50,343 bases of DNA from Streptomyces atriruber (GTDB lineage: Bacteria; Actinomycetota; Actinomycetes; Streptomycetales; Streptomycetaceae). A model generated the notes under the pieces. That model saw only the letters and a program-made list of their open reading frames with translations, was not told the origin of the DNA and did no database searches. The stretch is taken from contig NZ_LIPN01000182.1 of NCBI RefSeq assembly GCF_001418325.1, forward strand, positions 1 to 50,343, read 5' to 3'. Within the stretch, counting starts at the first letter, position 1. Each line of letters opens with the position of its first letter. This document shows positions 34,088 through 43,395 of the stretch, piece after piece. The position numbers were made by a program, and so were the translations under genes.

Positions 34088-35719
34088 ATGACGGCGGCGA
34101 CCCTCGTCTTCCTCGGCACGGTCCGCACCGGGAGCGCCACCCGCGCAGCCACGGGGACCGGCGGTGACACCACGGCTCTGGCCGTGCGCGACGGCCGCGT
34201 CCTCGCGCTCGGCGACGAGGCCCGCGCCCTGGCCCGCACCGCCGACGAGGTCGTCGACATCGGCGAGGGACTGCTGATGGCCGCCTTCGGAGACGGGCAC
34301 GCCCACCCTCTCTTCGGCGGCCTGGAGAGTTTCGGGCCGCAGATCAAGGAGCTGGACTCCGTCGACGCGATCGTCACCGAAGTCGGACGGTGGGCGGAGC
34401 GGCACCCGGAGGCCCAGTGGATCGTCGGCGCCTCCTACGACCCCGCGCTCGCGCCCGACGGCGAGTTCGACGCGCGCTGGCTGGATGCCGCGGTGCCCGA
34501 CCGGCCCGTCGTGCTGCGCGCCCACGACTACCACACCGTGTGGTGCAACACCGAGGCGCTGCGCAGGGCCGGGGTGACCGAGGCGACTCCGGAGCCGCGC
34601 CTCGGCTGGATCGTGCGGCGCGCGGACGGCAGCCCCCTCGGCACCCTGCGCGAATGGCATGCCTGCGACCTCGTGCTCGACCAGGTGCCCGGGCGCGGGG
34701 AGGACGAGCTGGTGGAGGCGATCAGCCGCGCCGGGCACGCCTACGCGCGCGCGGGCATCACCTGGGTCCAGGACGCCTGGGTCGAACCGGAGATGGCGGA
34801 CGCCTATCTCGCCGCCGCCCGCCGCGGGTCCCTCCCTCTCCGCGTCGACCTGGCCCAGCGCGCCGACCCCGACCGCTGGCGCGGACAGCTCGGGCCGTTC
34901 GCCGCGACCCGCGCGCGCGTGGCGGCCGACGGCGGGGAACTGCTCACCGCGCGGACGGTGAAGTTCTTCAGCGACGGGGTCGTGGAGGGCGGCACGGCCG
35001 CCATGCTCGCCCCCTACCTGGACGCCCCGCACAGCTGCGGCATGCCGGTGTGGGAGCCGAGCGCCCTCGCCGAGGCCGTGCGGGCCTTCGACGCCGACGG
35101 CTTCCAGACGCACATCCACGCCATCGGGGACGCCGGTGTGCGCGCGGCACTCGACGCCATCGAGTCCGCGACCGTCACCAACCCGGCCTGGGACCGACGC
35201 CCGGTGATCACCCATGTCCAGGTCGTCGACCCCACCGACCTGCCGCGGTTCGCCGGGCTCGGCGTCATCGCCAACTTCGAGCCCCTGTGGGCACAGCCGG
35301 ACCCGCTCCAGACCGAGCTGTCCATCCCGCGCATCGGCGCGGCGCGGGCCGAGCTGCAGTACCCCATGGGAGAGCTGGCGCGCGACGGCGTGCGGCTGTC
35401 CTTCGGCAGCGACTGGCCGGTCAGCTCACACGCACCGCTGGAGGGCATTCAAGTCGCCGTCACCAGGCGTACGTTCACGGGCGAGCCCGCCGACGGCTGG
35501 CTCCCGCACCAGCGGCTCACCGTCGACCAGGCGCTGACGGCCGCCACGACCGGCGTCGCCCACCAGGCGGGCGCCGACGACCGCCTGACGCTCGTCCCGG
35601 GCGCACCCGCCGACCTGGTCCTGCTCTCCGCCGACCCGCGCGCCGCGGATCCGATGGAGATCCGCCACGCGCGCGTGCTGGGCACCTGGCTGGGCGGCCG
35701 TGCCACCCACAGGGAATGA
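34088..35719 (+). CDS. Amidohydrolase (YtcJ-like, amidohydrolase_3)
   Basis: 543-residue metal-dependent hydrolase. The metal motif HAH (His71, His73) occurs in AFGDGHAHPLFGGL; VRDGRVLALGDEA marks the small beta-sandwich; the later TVKFFSDGVVEGGTAAML, FQTHIHAIGDAGV (metal His) and FGSDWPVSSHAPLEGI (Asp) complete the site. YtcJ-family enzymes hydrolyse amide, formamide or cyclic imide bonds; the target is unknown. The ribosome site AGAAGGAGAG is strong. It is the second gene of the permease operon, 28 bases after the permease stop. Confidence 0.92.
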   Translation: MTAATLVFLGTVRTGSATRAATGTGGDTTALAVRDGRVLALGDEARALARTADEVVDIGEGLLMAAFGDGHAHPLFGGLESFGPQIKELDSVDAIVTEVGRWAERHPEAQWIVGASYDPALAPDGEFDARWLDAAVPDRPVVLRAHDYHTVWCNTEALRRAGVTEATPEPRLGWIVRRADGSPLGTLREWHACDLVLDQVPGRGEDELVEAISRAGHAYARAGITWVQDAWVEPEMADAYLAAARRGSLPLRVDLAQRADPDRWRGQLGPFAATRARVAADGGELLTARTVKFFSDGVVEGGTAAMLAPYLDAPHSCGMPVWEPSALAEAVRAFDADGFQTHIHAIGDAGVRAALDAIESATVTNPAWDRRPVITHVQVVDPTDLPRFAGLGVIANFEPLWAQPDPLQTELSIPRIGAARAELQYPMGELARDGVRLSFGSDWPVSSHAPLEGIQVAVTRRTFTGEPADGWLPHQRLTVDQALTAATTGVAHQAGADDRLTLVPGAPADLVLLSADPRAADPMEIRHARVLGTWLGGRATHRE

Positions 35720-35731
35720 GCGGCCCGGGCG

Positions 35732-36436
35732 TCAGCGCAGGACGATGGCCGTGGCGGCGATCCCGTCCCGCACGATCCACCGACCGGAGAACCCCTTCAG
35801 CTCGACGCCCTGCACCACGGGCCCCTCGACGAGCAGCCGCGCGGTGAACGTCCCGTCCGCGGCGAGCTCCACGCGCGCGTCCTCGAAGCCGAGCCAGCGT
35901 CCGGTGAGCGGGAACCACGTCTTGTAGACGGACTCCTTCGCGCTGAACAGCAGCCGGTCCCAGGGCGTGGCGGGCTGCCGGGACCCGAGCGAGGCCAGCA
36001 CGGCACGCTCCGTCTCGTCAGCGACCAGGTTCAGGACGTCCGGGTCGCGCAGCGGCTCGCCCGGCTCCGCGTCGATGCCGACCGAGATCACCTCGCCCGC
36101 GCGGGCCACGACCGCCGCGCGGTACCCGGCGCAGTGCGTCATGCTGCCGACGACCCCGTCCGGCCAGCCCGGAGCGCCGCGGTGCCCCGGCAGGATCGGC
36201 GCGGGCGGCACGCCGATCCGCGCCAGCGCGGTACGGGCGCAGTGCCGCACGGTGGTGAACTCGTTGCGCCGCTTGGCCACCGCGTTCGCGACCACCGCCT
36301 CCTCCTCCGGGAAGAGGACGGCGTCGGCCGGGTCGTCGTGGGTCTCGACGACGGTGACGGGCACGCCGTCGAGCAGGGTTGCCAAGGGGCCCGCCGGATC
36401 GGGGACTTGGCGCGCGGGTATCGAAGGTGACGTCAC
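35732..36436 (-). CDS. 4'-Phosphopantetheinyl transferase (Sfp/EntD type)
   Basis: 234-residue enzyme that loads phosphopantetheine on carrier proteins of NRPS, PKS or siderophore enzymes. Conserved features: NEFTTVRHCARTALARIG, GSMTHCAGYRAAVVA, the Mg-binding VGIDAEP (Asp122, Glu124) and FSAKESVYKTWFPLTG (Lys167, Glu168, Lys172). It resembles the EntD subgroup. GTG start at 36436; no clear Shine-Dalgarno, possible short or leaderless message. There is no PKS or NRPS gene in the window, so it likely serves carrier proteins elsewhere in the genome. Confidence 0.93.
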   Translation of the reverse strand: MTSPSIPARQVPDPAGPLATLLDGVPVTVVETHDDPADAVLFPEEEAVVANAVAKRRNEFTTVRHCARTALARIGVPPAPILPGHRGAPGWPDGVVGSMTHCAGYRAAVVARAGEVISVGIDAEPGEPLRDPDVLNLVADETERAVLASLGSRQPATPWDRLLFSAKESVYKTWFPLTGRWLGFEDARVELAADGTFTARLLVEGPVVQGVELKGFSGRWIVRDGIAATAIVLR

Positions 36437-36511
36437 GGGAGATCACGGTACCGGGTGCCCCGCACACGAGCGCGGGCTGTGGCCTACGCCACCCGGCGGT
36501 CCGCCCAGGTG

Positions 36512-36539
36512 TGGACACCCCCTGACGAGCGCCTACGCT
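36512..36539 (+). promoter_or_regulatory. Promoter placing transcription at the yigZ start codon
   Basis: TGGACA (36512-36517), a 16-base spacer and TACGCT (36534-36539). The ATG follows six bases later, and there is no Shine-Dalgarno, so the mRNA is probably leaderless. Confidence 0.5.
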
Positions 36540-36545
36540 GGCGTG

Positions 36546-37172
36546 ATGCAGGACGAGTACCGCACAGTGGCCCGCGAGGGCGTGCACGAGACCGAGATCA
36601 ACCGCTCGCGCTTCCTGTGCGCCCTGGCACCCGCGGCCACCGAGCGGGAGGCCCAGGAATTCGTCGCGCGCATCCGCAAGGAGCACCCGACCGCCAGCCA
36701 CAACTGCTTCGCGTACGTGATCGGGGCCGACGCCGCCGTACAGAAGGCGAGCGACGACGGCGAGCCCGGCGGCACCGCGGGCGTCCCGATGCTGCAGATG
36801 CTGATGCGCCGCGACATGCGCTACGTGGCCGCGGTCGTGACCCGCTACTACGGAGGGGTCAAGCTCGGCGCCGGTGGCCTCATCCGCGCCTACGGAGGAT
36901 CGGTCGGCGAGGCGCTCGACGCCCTCGGCACCGTCACCCGCCGCCGCTTCCGCCTCGCCACCGTCACGGTCGACCACCAGCGCGCGGGCAAGGTCCAGAA
37001 CGATCTGCGGTCGGCGGGCCGCGAGGTGCGCGACGTCCGCTACGGCGACGCCGTCACGATCGAGATCGGTCTGCCCGACGCCGACGTGGACGCCTTCCGC
37101 GGCTGGCTGGCCGACGCCACCGCGGGCAGCGCCGTGTTCGAGCTCGGGGGAGAGGCGTACGGCGATGTCTGA
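36546..37172 (+). CDS. YigZ/IMPACT-family protein
   Basis: 208-residue protein with the UPF0029 (IMPACT) domain: IRKEHPTASHNCFAYVIG, ASDDGEPGGTAGVPML, and AAVVTRYYGGVKLGAGGLIRAYGG, plus a C-terminal EF-G-like ferredoxin-fold domain (about 135-205). The family is linked to translation or stress, with no settled bacterial function. ATG 36546 is supported by the domain start and a promoter ending just upstream. It is divergent from the phosphopantetheinyl transferase and 72 bases before sbcD. Confidence 0.95.
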   Translation: MQDEYRTVAREGVHETEINRSRFLCALAPAATEREAQEFVARIRKEHPTASHNCFAYVIGADAAVQKASDDGEPGGTAGVPMLQMLMRRDMRYVAAVVTRYYGGVKLGAGGLIRAYGGSVGEALDALGTVTRRRFRLATVTVDHQRAGKVQNDLRSAGREVRDVRYGDAVTIEIGLPDADVDAFRGWLADATAGSAVFELGGEAYGDV

Positions 37173-37244
37173 GGCACCGGGGTCCTGTGGAGTTGCGGGA
37201 GTGGCCGCCCGTGATGTCCGACCCGCCCGATAGTCTCGGGAATC

Positions 37245-38408
37245 ATGAGGCTGCTGCACACGTCCGACTGGCACCTGGGCCGATCGTTCCACCGCGTGAA
37301 CATGCTCGACGCCCAGGCCGCGTTCATCGGCCACCTGCTGGCGACCGTGCGCGAGCGCGACGTGGACGCCGTCGTGGTGGCCGGGGACGTGTACGACAGG
37401 GCGGTGCCCCCACTCGCGGCCGTGGAGCTCTTCGACGGCGCCCTGCACCGGCTCGCGGACCTCGGCGTGCCGACGGTCATGATCTCCGGGAACCACGACT
37501 CGGCCCGCCGTCTCGGCGTCGGCGCCGGCCTCATCGGCCGCGCGGGCATCCATCTGCGCACCGACCCGGCCGCCTGCGCGGAGCCGGTGATCCTCACCGA
37601 TGCGCACGGGGACGTGGCGTTCTACGGCCTGCCCTACCTCGAACCCGCCCTGGTGAAGACCGAGTTCGCGGTCGACAAGGCCGGGCACGAGGCGGTCATC
37701 GGGGCCGCCATGGACCGTGTGCGGGCCGACCTCGCCACCCGCACGCCGGGCACCCGCTCCGTCGTCCTCGCCCACGCCTTCGTCAGCGGCGGAGAGGCCA
37801 GCGACAGCGAGCGGGACATCACCGTCGGCGGAGTGGCGGCCGTGCCGGCCGGTGTCTTCGAAGGCGTGGACTACGCAGCCCTGGGCCACCTGCACGGCAG
37901 CCAGACCCTCGGCGACCGCGTGCGCTACTCGGGCTCGCCCCTGCCGTACTCCTTCTCGGAGGCCGACCACCGCAAGAGCATGTGGCTCGTCGACCTGGGG
38001 CCTGACGGGGACATCGAGGCCGAGCGGGTCGAGTGCCCGGTGCCACGCCGGCTCGCCCGCGTCCGGGGCACCCTCGACGACCTGCTCGACGACCCGGACC
38101 TCGCCCGCCACGAGGACGCATGGGTCGAGGCCACGCTGACCGACGCGGTGCGCCCCGACGACCCGATGGCCAGGCTCTGCGAGCGCTTCCCGCACACCCT
38201 CAGCCTCGTCTTCGACCCCGACCGTGCCCCCGACGACCCGGACGTCTCGTACGCCCGGCGTCTCCAGGGCCGCAGCGACCAGCAGATCGCCGAGGACTTC
38301 GTGACCCACGTGCGCGGTGCGGGACCCGACGAACAGGAACAGGAAGTGCTGCGTTCGGCGTTCGACGCCGTCCGCGCCGACGCCACGCTGCGCGAGGTCG
38401 CCCGATGA
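37245..38408 (+). CDS. sbcD: SbcD nuclease subunit (Mre11-like)
   Basis: 387-residue metallophosphoesterase, the nuclease half of the SbcCD complex that opens DNA hairpins and processes broken ends. Metal-binding motifs: HTSDWHLGRSF (Asp8, His10), VVAGDVYDR (Asp48), ISGNHDSARRLG (Asn83, His84, Asp85), VLAHAFVSGGE and YAALGHLHGSQTL. Length is normal for the family. ATG 37245 has no clear ribosome site; TAGTCT (37231-37236) may be a -10 just upstream. Overlaps sbcC by four bases (ATGA). Confidence 0.96.
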   Translation: MRLLHTSDWHLGRSFHRVNMLDAQAAFIGHLLATVRERDVDAVVVAGDVYDRAVPPLAAVELFDGALHRLADLGVPTVMISGNHDSARRLGVGAGLIGRAGIHLRTDPAACAEPVILTDAHGDVAFYGLPYLEPALVKTEFAVDKAGHEAVIGAAMDRVRADLATRTPGTRSVVLAHAFVSGGEASDSERDITVGGVAAVPAGVFEGVDYAALGHLHGSQTLGDRVRYSGSPLPYSFSEADHRKSMWLVDLGPDGDIEAERVECPVPRRLARVRGTLDDLLDDPDLARHEDAWVEATLTDAVRPDDPMARLCERFPHTLSLVFDPDRAPDDPDVSYARRLQGRSDQQIAEDFVTHVRGAGPDEQEQEVLRSAFDAVRADATLREVAR

Positions 38409-41400
38409 GGCTCCACCGGCTCCGCATCACCGCCTTCGGGCCCTTCGGCACCACCCAGGACATCGACTTCGACGAGCTCAGTGCCGCCGGACTCTTCCTG
38501 CTGCACGGCCCGACCGGCGCCGGCAAGACCTCCGTCCTGGACGCGGTGTGCTACGCGCTGTACGGCTCGGTGCCGGGTGCCCGGCAGGGCGGCAGCCAGG
38601 GCATGACCCTGCGCAGCGACCACGCGCAGCAGGGCACGCGCACGGAAGTGAGCCTCGAACTCACCGTCGCCGGACGCCGTCTGGAGGTCACCCGGCAGCC
38701 TCCGTGGGAGCGCCCCAAGAAGCGCGGCACCGGCACCACCACCGAGAAGGCACAGAGCTGGCTGCGCGAGTACGACTCCGAGGCGGCGCCGGAAGAGGGC
38801 ACGGACACCGGGGCGGGCCCGGGCGGCTGGAAGGCCCTGAGCCGGTCCCATCAGGAGATCGGCGAGGAGATCACCCAGCTCCTCGGCATGAGCAAGGAAC
38901 AGTTCTGCCAGGTCGTGCTCCTGCCCCAGGGCGACTTCGCCCGCTTCCTGCGCGCGGATGCCGAGGCGCGCGGCAAGCTCCTCGGGCGGCTCTTCGACAC
39001 GCGCAGGTTCGCCGCCGTCGAGCAGCGGCTCGCCGAGCAGCGGCGCACCACCGAGGCCGAGGTCAAGGAGGGCGACGCGGCACTCCTCGCCGACGCGCAC
39101 CGCATGCAGCAGGCCGCGGGCGACGGAGCACAGGAGGCCGAACTGCCGCTGCCCGACCTCGCGCCCGGCGATCCGGGCCTGGCGGACGCGGTCCTCACCT
39201 GGGCGGCCGTCGCCCGCGCGGGCGCCAGGGAACGCCTCACCGTCGCGCACTGCGCCCTGACGGCCGCCGAATCCGCGCAGGCCGGAGCGGACCGCAGGCT
39301 CGGTGAGGCACGCGAACTCGACCGGCTGCAGAGCCGGTTCGCCGAGGCGCAGACGCGCGCCGCGCAGCTCCACGCGCGCGCGGACGAACAGCGCGACCTC
39401 GAAGAGCGACTGGAACGGGCCCGCAAGGCCGAGACGGTCGCGCCCGCGCTCGCCCTGCGCGACACCGCTGACGCAGAACACCGCCATGCCGCGGCAGCCG
39501 AGGCAAGCGCGCGGGGCCGACTGCCCGAGACGTTCGCCTCCTCCGGTGCGGCGGGACTCGCCGCCGCCGCGCGCACGGCGGCCGAGGAGCTGGGCGGCCT
39601 CGCCTCGGCCCGGCGCGCCGAGCGGCGGACCGCCGAGATCGACGCCGAACGCGCGGCGCTGGACCGTCAGGAGCGCGCGGACGACGAGCTGCTCCAGGAC
39701 GCGTCGGGCTGGCTCGACGGCTGGGACTCGACCAGGGGCACGCTCCAGGAGCGCATCGAGTCCGCCCAGGAAGCCGCGACCCGCGCCGAGCGTCTGGCGG
39801 GCCTGCTCGCACCGGCCGAGGCCCGCCTGGACGCGGCCCGCCGCCGCGACCGGCTCGCCCGCGACGCCGCAGCGGCCCGGGAACACGCCCTCGCCGCCCG
39901 GGAGTCCGCCACGGCCGCCCACGAACACTGGCTCGCCCTCAAGGAGCAGCGTCTCACCGGCATCGCCGCGGAACTGGCGGCGCACCTGAGTGACGGCGAA
40001 CCGTGCGCGGTGTGCGGAGCCACCGAGCACCCGGCCCCCGCGCGGAAGGACGCCGGACATGTGGACCGGCAGGCCGAGGAGGCGGCGCTCGCCGCCCACC
40101 GCCGCGCGGAGGAGTCCCGCGCGGCCGCCGAGCGCGCCCTCGGGGACGTCCGGGAATCCCTGGCCGCGGCGAAGGCCGCCGCGCGGGGTGGCCCCGTGCC
40201 GGACCCGGCGGACGACATCACCGGCACCGGCAAGGAAACAGTCGCGGACGACTCCACGTCTGATGCCCCCACCCCGGATGAGCCCACCTCCGACGAACTC
40301 GCCGCGGCCGTCGACGCGCTGCGGCACGCGTACACCGAGGCCCGAGACCGTGCCTCCGGGCTGCACGCCGCCCGGGAGGCCCTGGCGCAGGCCGAGCGCG
40401 AGTACGACCGCAGGCTCGCCCAGCAGCAGGAGGCCGCGCGGCGCGCCGCTTCCAGGACCACCCTGCGCGACGCCTGGGAGCGCGAACAGGAATCCCTCGA
40501 CGCGGAGTTGACCCGCGCGCGGGGCGCCACCGGCAGCGTCGCCGCCCGCGCCGCCCAGTTGGAGCGGCAGGCCGAGCTGCTCACCGAGGCGGCGGACGCC
40601 GCCCGCGCCGCGGACGACACCGCCGAACGCCTCAAGGACGCCGACGCGCGACTCGCCGACGCGGCCTTCCGCGCCGGGTTCGACACGCCGACGGCCGCGG
40701 CGGCCGCCCTCCTCGACGACGCCCGGTACCGCGAGGTCCAGCACCGCATCGACGCCTGGCGCAACGACGAGGCCGCCGTGCGCGCCGTCCTCGCCGAGCC
40801 GGACACGGCCGCCGCCGCACAGCGCCCGCCCGCCGACCTCCAGGGTGCACGGGACGAGTCGGAGGCCGCGGCCCGACGCCTCCGGGAGGCGGCATCCGCG
40901 CGGGACGCCGCCGCGGGCCGCTGCGCCGAACTCGACCGGCTCTCCGCCCGCACGACCACCGGGACGCGCAGGCTCGCGCCGCTGCGGGCCGCGTACGACC
41001 GGGTGGCCCGCCTCGCCGGGCTCGCGGCGGGCACCTCGGCGGACAACGAACGCAGGATGCGCCTGGAGTCGTACGTGCTCGCGGCCCGGCTGGAGCAGGT
41101 GGCCGCGGCCGCGACCGTCAGGCTGCGACGCATGTCGTCCGGGCGCTACACCCTCGTCCACTCCGACGACCGCACGGGACGCGGCCGTTCGGGCCTCGGC
41201 CTGCATGTGGTCGACGCCTGGACGGGGCGCGAGCGAGACACGGCGACCCTGTCCGGCGGCGAGACGTTCTTCGCCTCGCTCGCCCTCGCGCTGGGCCTCG
41301 CCGACGTGGTCACCGACGAGGCGGGCGGCGTCCGGCTCGACACGCTCTTCATCGACGAGGGGTTCGGCAGCCTCGACGACCAGACGCTCGACGAGGTCCT

Positions 41401-41566
41401 CGACGTGCTCGACTCGCTGCGCGAGCGGGACCGCAGCGTCGGCATCGTCAGCCACGTCGCCGACCTGCGGCGGCGGGTACACGCGCAGCTCGAGGTCGTG
41501 AAGGGACGGTCCGGTTCGACCGTACGCTGCATGCCCGGCGAGTCACGGAGCCAGGGCGGCAGTTGA
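38405..41566 (+). CDS. sbcC: SbcC ATPase subunit (Rad50-like)
   Basis: 1053-residue SMC/Rad50-type protein. Head: Walker A LLHGPTGAGKTSVLDAV (about residues 33-49). Long Ala/Arg/Glu-rich coiled coils lead to a zinc hook CAVCGATEHPAPA (Cys534, Cys537), then a second coil; the C-terminal head has signature TLSGGETFFASLALALGLADV and Walker B LDTLFIDEGFGSLDD. It powers the SbcD nuclease and joins complexes at the hook. It overlaps the sbcD stop, so the two are translated together. The second coil includes an acidic, Pro/Thr-rich insertion (about residues 595-640) after the hook, which seems unusual for the coil. Confidence 0.97.
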   Translation: MRLHRLRITAFGPFGTTQDIDFDELSAAGLFLLHGPTGAGKTSVLDAVCYALYGSVPGARQGGSQGMTLRSDHAQQGTRTEVSLELTVAGRRLEVTRQPPWERPKKRGTGTTTEKAQSWLREYDSEAAPEEGTDTGAGPGGWKALSRSHQEIGEEITQLLGMSKEQFCQVVLLPQGDFARFLRADAEARGKLLGRLFDTRRFAAVEQRLAEQRRTTEAEVKEGDAALLADAHRMQQAAGDGAQEAELPLPDLAPGDPGLADAVLTWAAVARAGARERLTVAHCALTAAESAQAGADRRLGEARELDRLQSRFAEAQTRAAQLHARADEQRDLEERLERARKAETVAPALALRDTADAEHRHAAAAEASARGRLPETFASSGAAGLAAAARTAAEELGGLASARRAERRTAEIDAERAALDRQERADDELLQDASGWLDGWDSTRGTLQERIESAQEAATRAERLAGLLAPAEARLDAARRRDRLARDAAAAREHALAARESATAAHEHWLALKEQRLTGIAAELAAHLSDGEPCAVCGATEHPAPARKDAGHVDRQAEEAALAAHRRAEESRAAAERALGDVRESLAAAKAAARGGPVPDPADDITGTGKETVADDSTSDAPTPDEPTSDELAAAVDALRHAYTEARDRASGLHAAREALAQAEREYDRRLAQQQEAARRAASRTTLRDAWEREQESLDAELTRARGATGSVAARAAQLERQAELLTEAADAARAADDTAERLKDADARLADAAFRAGFDTPTAAAAALLDDARYREVQHRIDAWRNDEAAVRAVLAEPDTAAAAQRPPADLQGARDESEAAARRLREAASARDAAAGRCAELDRLSARTTTGTRRLAPLRAAYDRVARLAGLAAGTSADNERRMRLESYVLAARLEQVAAAATVRLRRMSSGRYTLVHSDDRTGRGRSGLGLHVVDAWTGRERDTATLSGGETFFASLALALGLADVVTDEAGGVRLDTLFIDEGFGSLDDQTLDEVLDVLDSLRERDRSVGIVSHVADLRRRVHAQLEVVKGRSGSTVRCMPGESRSQGGS

Positions 41567-41574
41567 ACGGAGCC

Positions 41575-41596
41575 GTGGCCGGTACCCACCGGCCAC
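41575..41596 (+). terminator. Hairpin after sbcC
   Basis: Perfect 9-bp stem GTGGCCGGT (41575-41583) with ACCGGCCAC (41588-41596) and a four-base loop, eight bases after the sbcC stop. Confidence 0.65.
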
Positions 41597-41606
41597 GCCC
41601 GGTCTC

Positions 41607-41920
41607 GTGCGGATCGCCGTCGCGCAGAGCCACGCGGCAGAGGGTCTCCAGCGCGTCGTCGATGGGGTGGGGCTGCGGCTTGCCGGAGGAGTCGAGCCCG
41701 TTCCACCTCTGCCGGTTCACCGCGACCGCCATCCGCCGCTTGCCGTCGGCCCGGGGCATGGCCAGCGTGCCTGGGCCCCAGACCGTGCCGCCATGGCCCC
41801 AGAAGGTGTCCTGACCGGTCCCCTCCATCGGGTACAGGCCGAGGCCGTAGTCGATCGTCCCGCGGATCGCCGCGCCGCGTTCGAAGAGATCCTCGCCGCC
41901 CGCCTGGCCCAGTCGAGGCC
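41607..41920 (-). pseudogene. Remnant of a serine hydrolase (beta-lactamase/D-Ala carboxypeptidase family)
   Basis: On the minus strand, about 105 codons encode only the C-terminal part of a serine hydrolase: DYGLGLYPMEG, then FWGHGGTVWGPGTLAM (the HGG box that replaces KTG), and a tail RRMAVAVNRQRWNGLDSSGK with PHPIDDALETLCRVAL. Neither the SxxK/YxN catalytic domain nor a start codon with similarity is found upstream in any frame, and the natural stop is lost into the sbcC terminator. It is a relic of a deletion, and it fills most of the 529-base gap between sbcC and the next methyltransferase. The rest of the gap (about 41921-42095) has no recognisable gene. Confidence 0.7.
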
Positions 41921-42095
41921 GCGATCCACCCCGGCCGGTCGTGAAGGGACGGGCCGGGTGGACGTACGGCAACGGGGCCGGGTCTGAGGGGATCGCTCGC
42001 CCCGAACCGCTTGCTGTGCAGGCAAGTTGATGTGGCAAGCTGTCGCCAGCCGTGCGCGGGCCAGAGGCCGTGCCGGTGATCGAAAGGGGCGCAGT

Positions 42096-42896
42096 GTGGG
42101 ACAGGACGGCGGTTTCCGTGCCGAGGAGATCGACACCAGCAGGCCGCATCCGGCCCGGATCTACGACTACTTGCTGGGCGGCAAGGACAACTACGAGGTG
42201 GACCGCAGGGCCGGGGACGAACTCGCCGCGGCCGCGCCCGAGGTGCGGATCGGCGTGCAGGCCAACCGCGACTTCATGCGGCGTGCCGTCCGCCACGTCG
42301 TGGGCGCCGGCGTCCGCCAGATCCTCGACATCGGCACCGGGCTGCCCACCTCCCCGAACGTCCACGAGACCGCCCACGAGGTGGCCCCGGACGTGCGCGT
42401 CGCGTACGTGGACAACGACCCGATCGTGAACACGCACGCCGGAGCGCTGCTCAGCGGCTCCGGTGCGACCAGCACCGTCCTCGCCGACCTGCGCGACCCG
42501 CAGGCGATCATCGACCACCCCGAGGTCCGCAAGGTCATCGACTTCGACGAGCCGATCGCCCTGCTCCTCGTGGCCATCGTCCACTTCCTGACCGAGGCGG
42601 AGGAGCCCGAGCGGATCGTCGCCACCCTGCGCGACGCGTTGCCGGCCGGAAGCTTCCTCGTCCTCTCGCACGCCACGAGCGACTTCGCCGACCGCCGCGA
42701 CGCCGAGGCCGTCTACAATCAGGCCACCGCCACCCTGAACCTGCGGCCCAAGGCCGAGGTCATGCGGTTCTTCGACGGCTTCGAGCCGGCGGAGCCCGGT
42801 CTGGTCCAGGTGCCGTTCTGGCGTCCGGACGCCCCGTCACCCGCGGGATCCGACACGATCGGCATCTACGGCGGCGTGGCACGCAAGTCCGGCTGA
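42096..42896 (+). CDS. DUF574-type SAM-dependent methyltransferase
   Basis: 266-residue protein of the actinomycete DUF574/Methyltransf_19 family, which is highly expanded in Streptomyces. Signatures: PHPARIYDYLLGGKDNYEVDR, VRQILDIGTGLPTSPNVHE, VRVAYVDNDPIVNTHAGALL, and IALLLVAIVHFL. Start GTG 42096 follows AAAGGGG; an upstream ATG frame lacks similarity. The target is not known. Members often sit near developmental regulators, but here it stands alone between the sbcCD operon and an Lrp gene. Confidence 0.93.
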   Translation: MGQDGGFRAEEIDTSRPHPARIYDYLLGGKDNYEVDRRAGDELAAAAPEVRIGVQANRDFMRRAVRHVVGAGVRQILDIGTGLPTSPNVHETAHEVAPDVRVAYVDNDPIVNTHAGALLSGSGATSTVLADLRDPQAIIDHPEVRKVIDFDEPIALLLVAIVHFLTEAEEPERIVATLRDALPAGSFLVLSHATSDFADRRDAEAVYNQATATLNLRPKAEVMRFFDGFEPAEPGLVQVPFWRPDAPSPAGSDTIGIYGGVARKSG

Positions 42897-42941
42897 AGCG
42901 TACGGCGGTCGGCAGCGCTCGGCCGGTCGGCGCCCGAGCGG

Positions 42942-43388
42942 TCAGCGGCCCAGCGGCCTTCGCGGCAGGGGAGAGGAGTACACGATGCTCGTCGTGACCG
43001 ACCCCAGCGCGCCGATCCTGCCCGACACCTCTTCGAGGTGCTGCATCGAGCGCGCGGCGACCTTGATGACGAAGCAGTCGTCGCCGGTGACGTGGTGCGC
43101 CTCGAGGATCTCCGGGGTGGCGTCGAGCAGGTCGTGGAAGGGCTTGTAGTTGCCGTTGGGGTAGCGCAGGCGCACGAACGCCAGGATGGGCAGACCGAGC
43201 CGTTCCGGGTCCACCACCGCCGCGTACCCCTGGATGACACCGGCCTCTTCCAGGCGCCGCACCCGCTCGGTCACGGCGCTCGCGGACATCGAGACGGCGC
43301 GCGCCAGCTCGGCGTAGCTGGCGCGGCCCTCCCGCTGGAGGACATCGAGGATGCGCCAGTCGGTGGCGTCCGTGGAATAACCGGTCAT
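42942..43388 (-). CDS. Lrp/AsnC-family regulator
   Basis: 148-residue regulator. N-terminal HTH: DWRILDVLQREGRASYAELARAVSMSASAVTERVRRLEEAGVI (residues 10-52 region). C-terminal RAM ligand domain: GYAAVVDPERLGLPILAFVRL and AHHVTGDDCFVIKVAARS. Binds amino acids or similar ligands and controls nearby or global genes. Transcribed leftwards from a promoter whose -10 box ends seven bases before ATG 43388; there is no ribosome site, so a leaderless mRNA is likely. Target unknown. Confidence 0.93.
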   Translation of the reverse strand: MTGYSTDATDWRILDVLQREGRASYAELARAVSMSASAVTERVRRLEEAGVIQGYAAVVDPERLGLPILAFVRLRYPNGNYKPFHDLLDATPEILEAHHVTGDDCFVIKVAARSMQHLEEVSGRIGALGSVTTSIVYSSPLPRRPLGR

Positions 43389-43395
43389 GGCCGAG

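Noticed and set aside
37925..41482. A 1185-codon open frame antisense to sbcC
   Set aside because: Shadow of the Ala/Glu/Arg-rich coiled-coil coding sequence; no domains.
41448..42671. Full-length gene on the minus strand spanning the serine hydrolase fragment
   Set aside because: Only about 105 codons in the middle resemble a protein family; both ends run antisense to sbcC and the methyltransferase.
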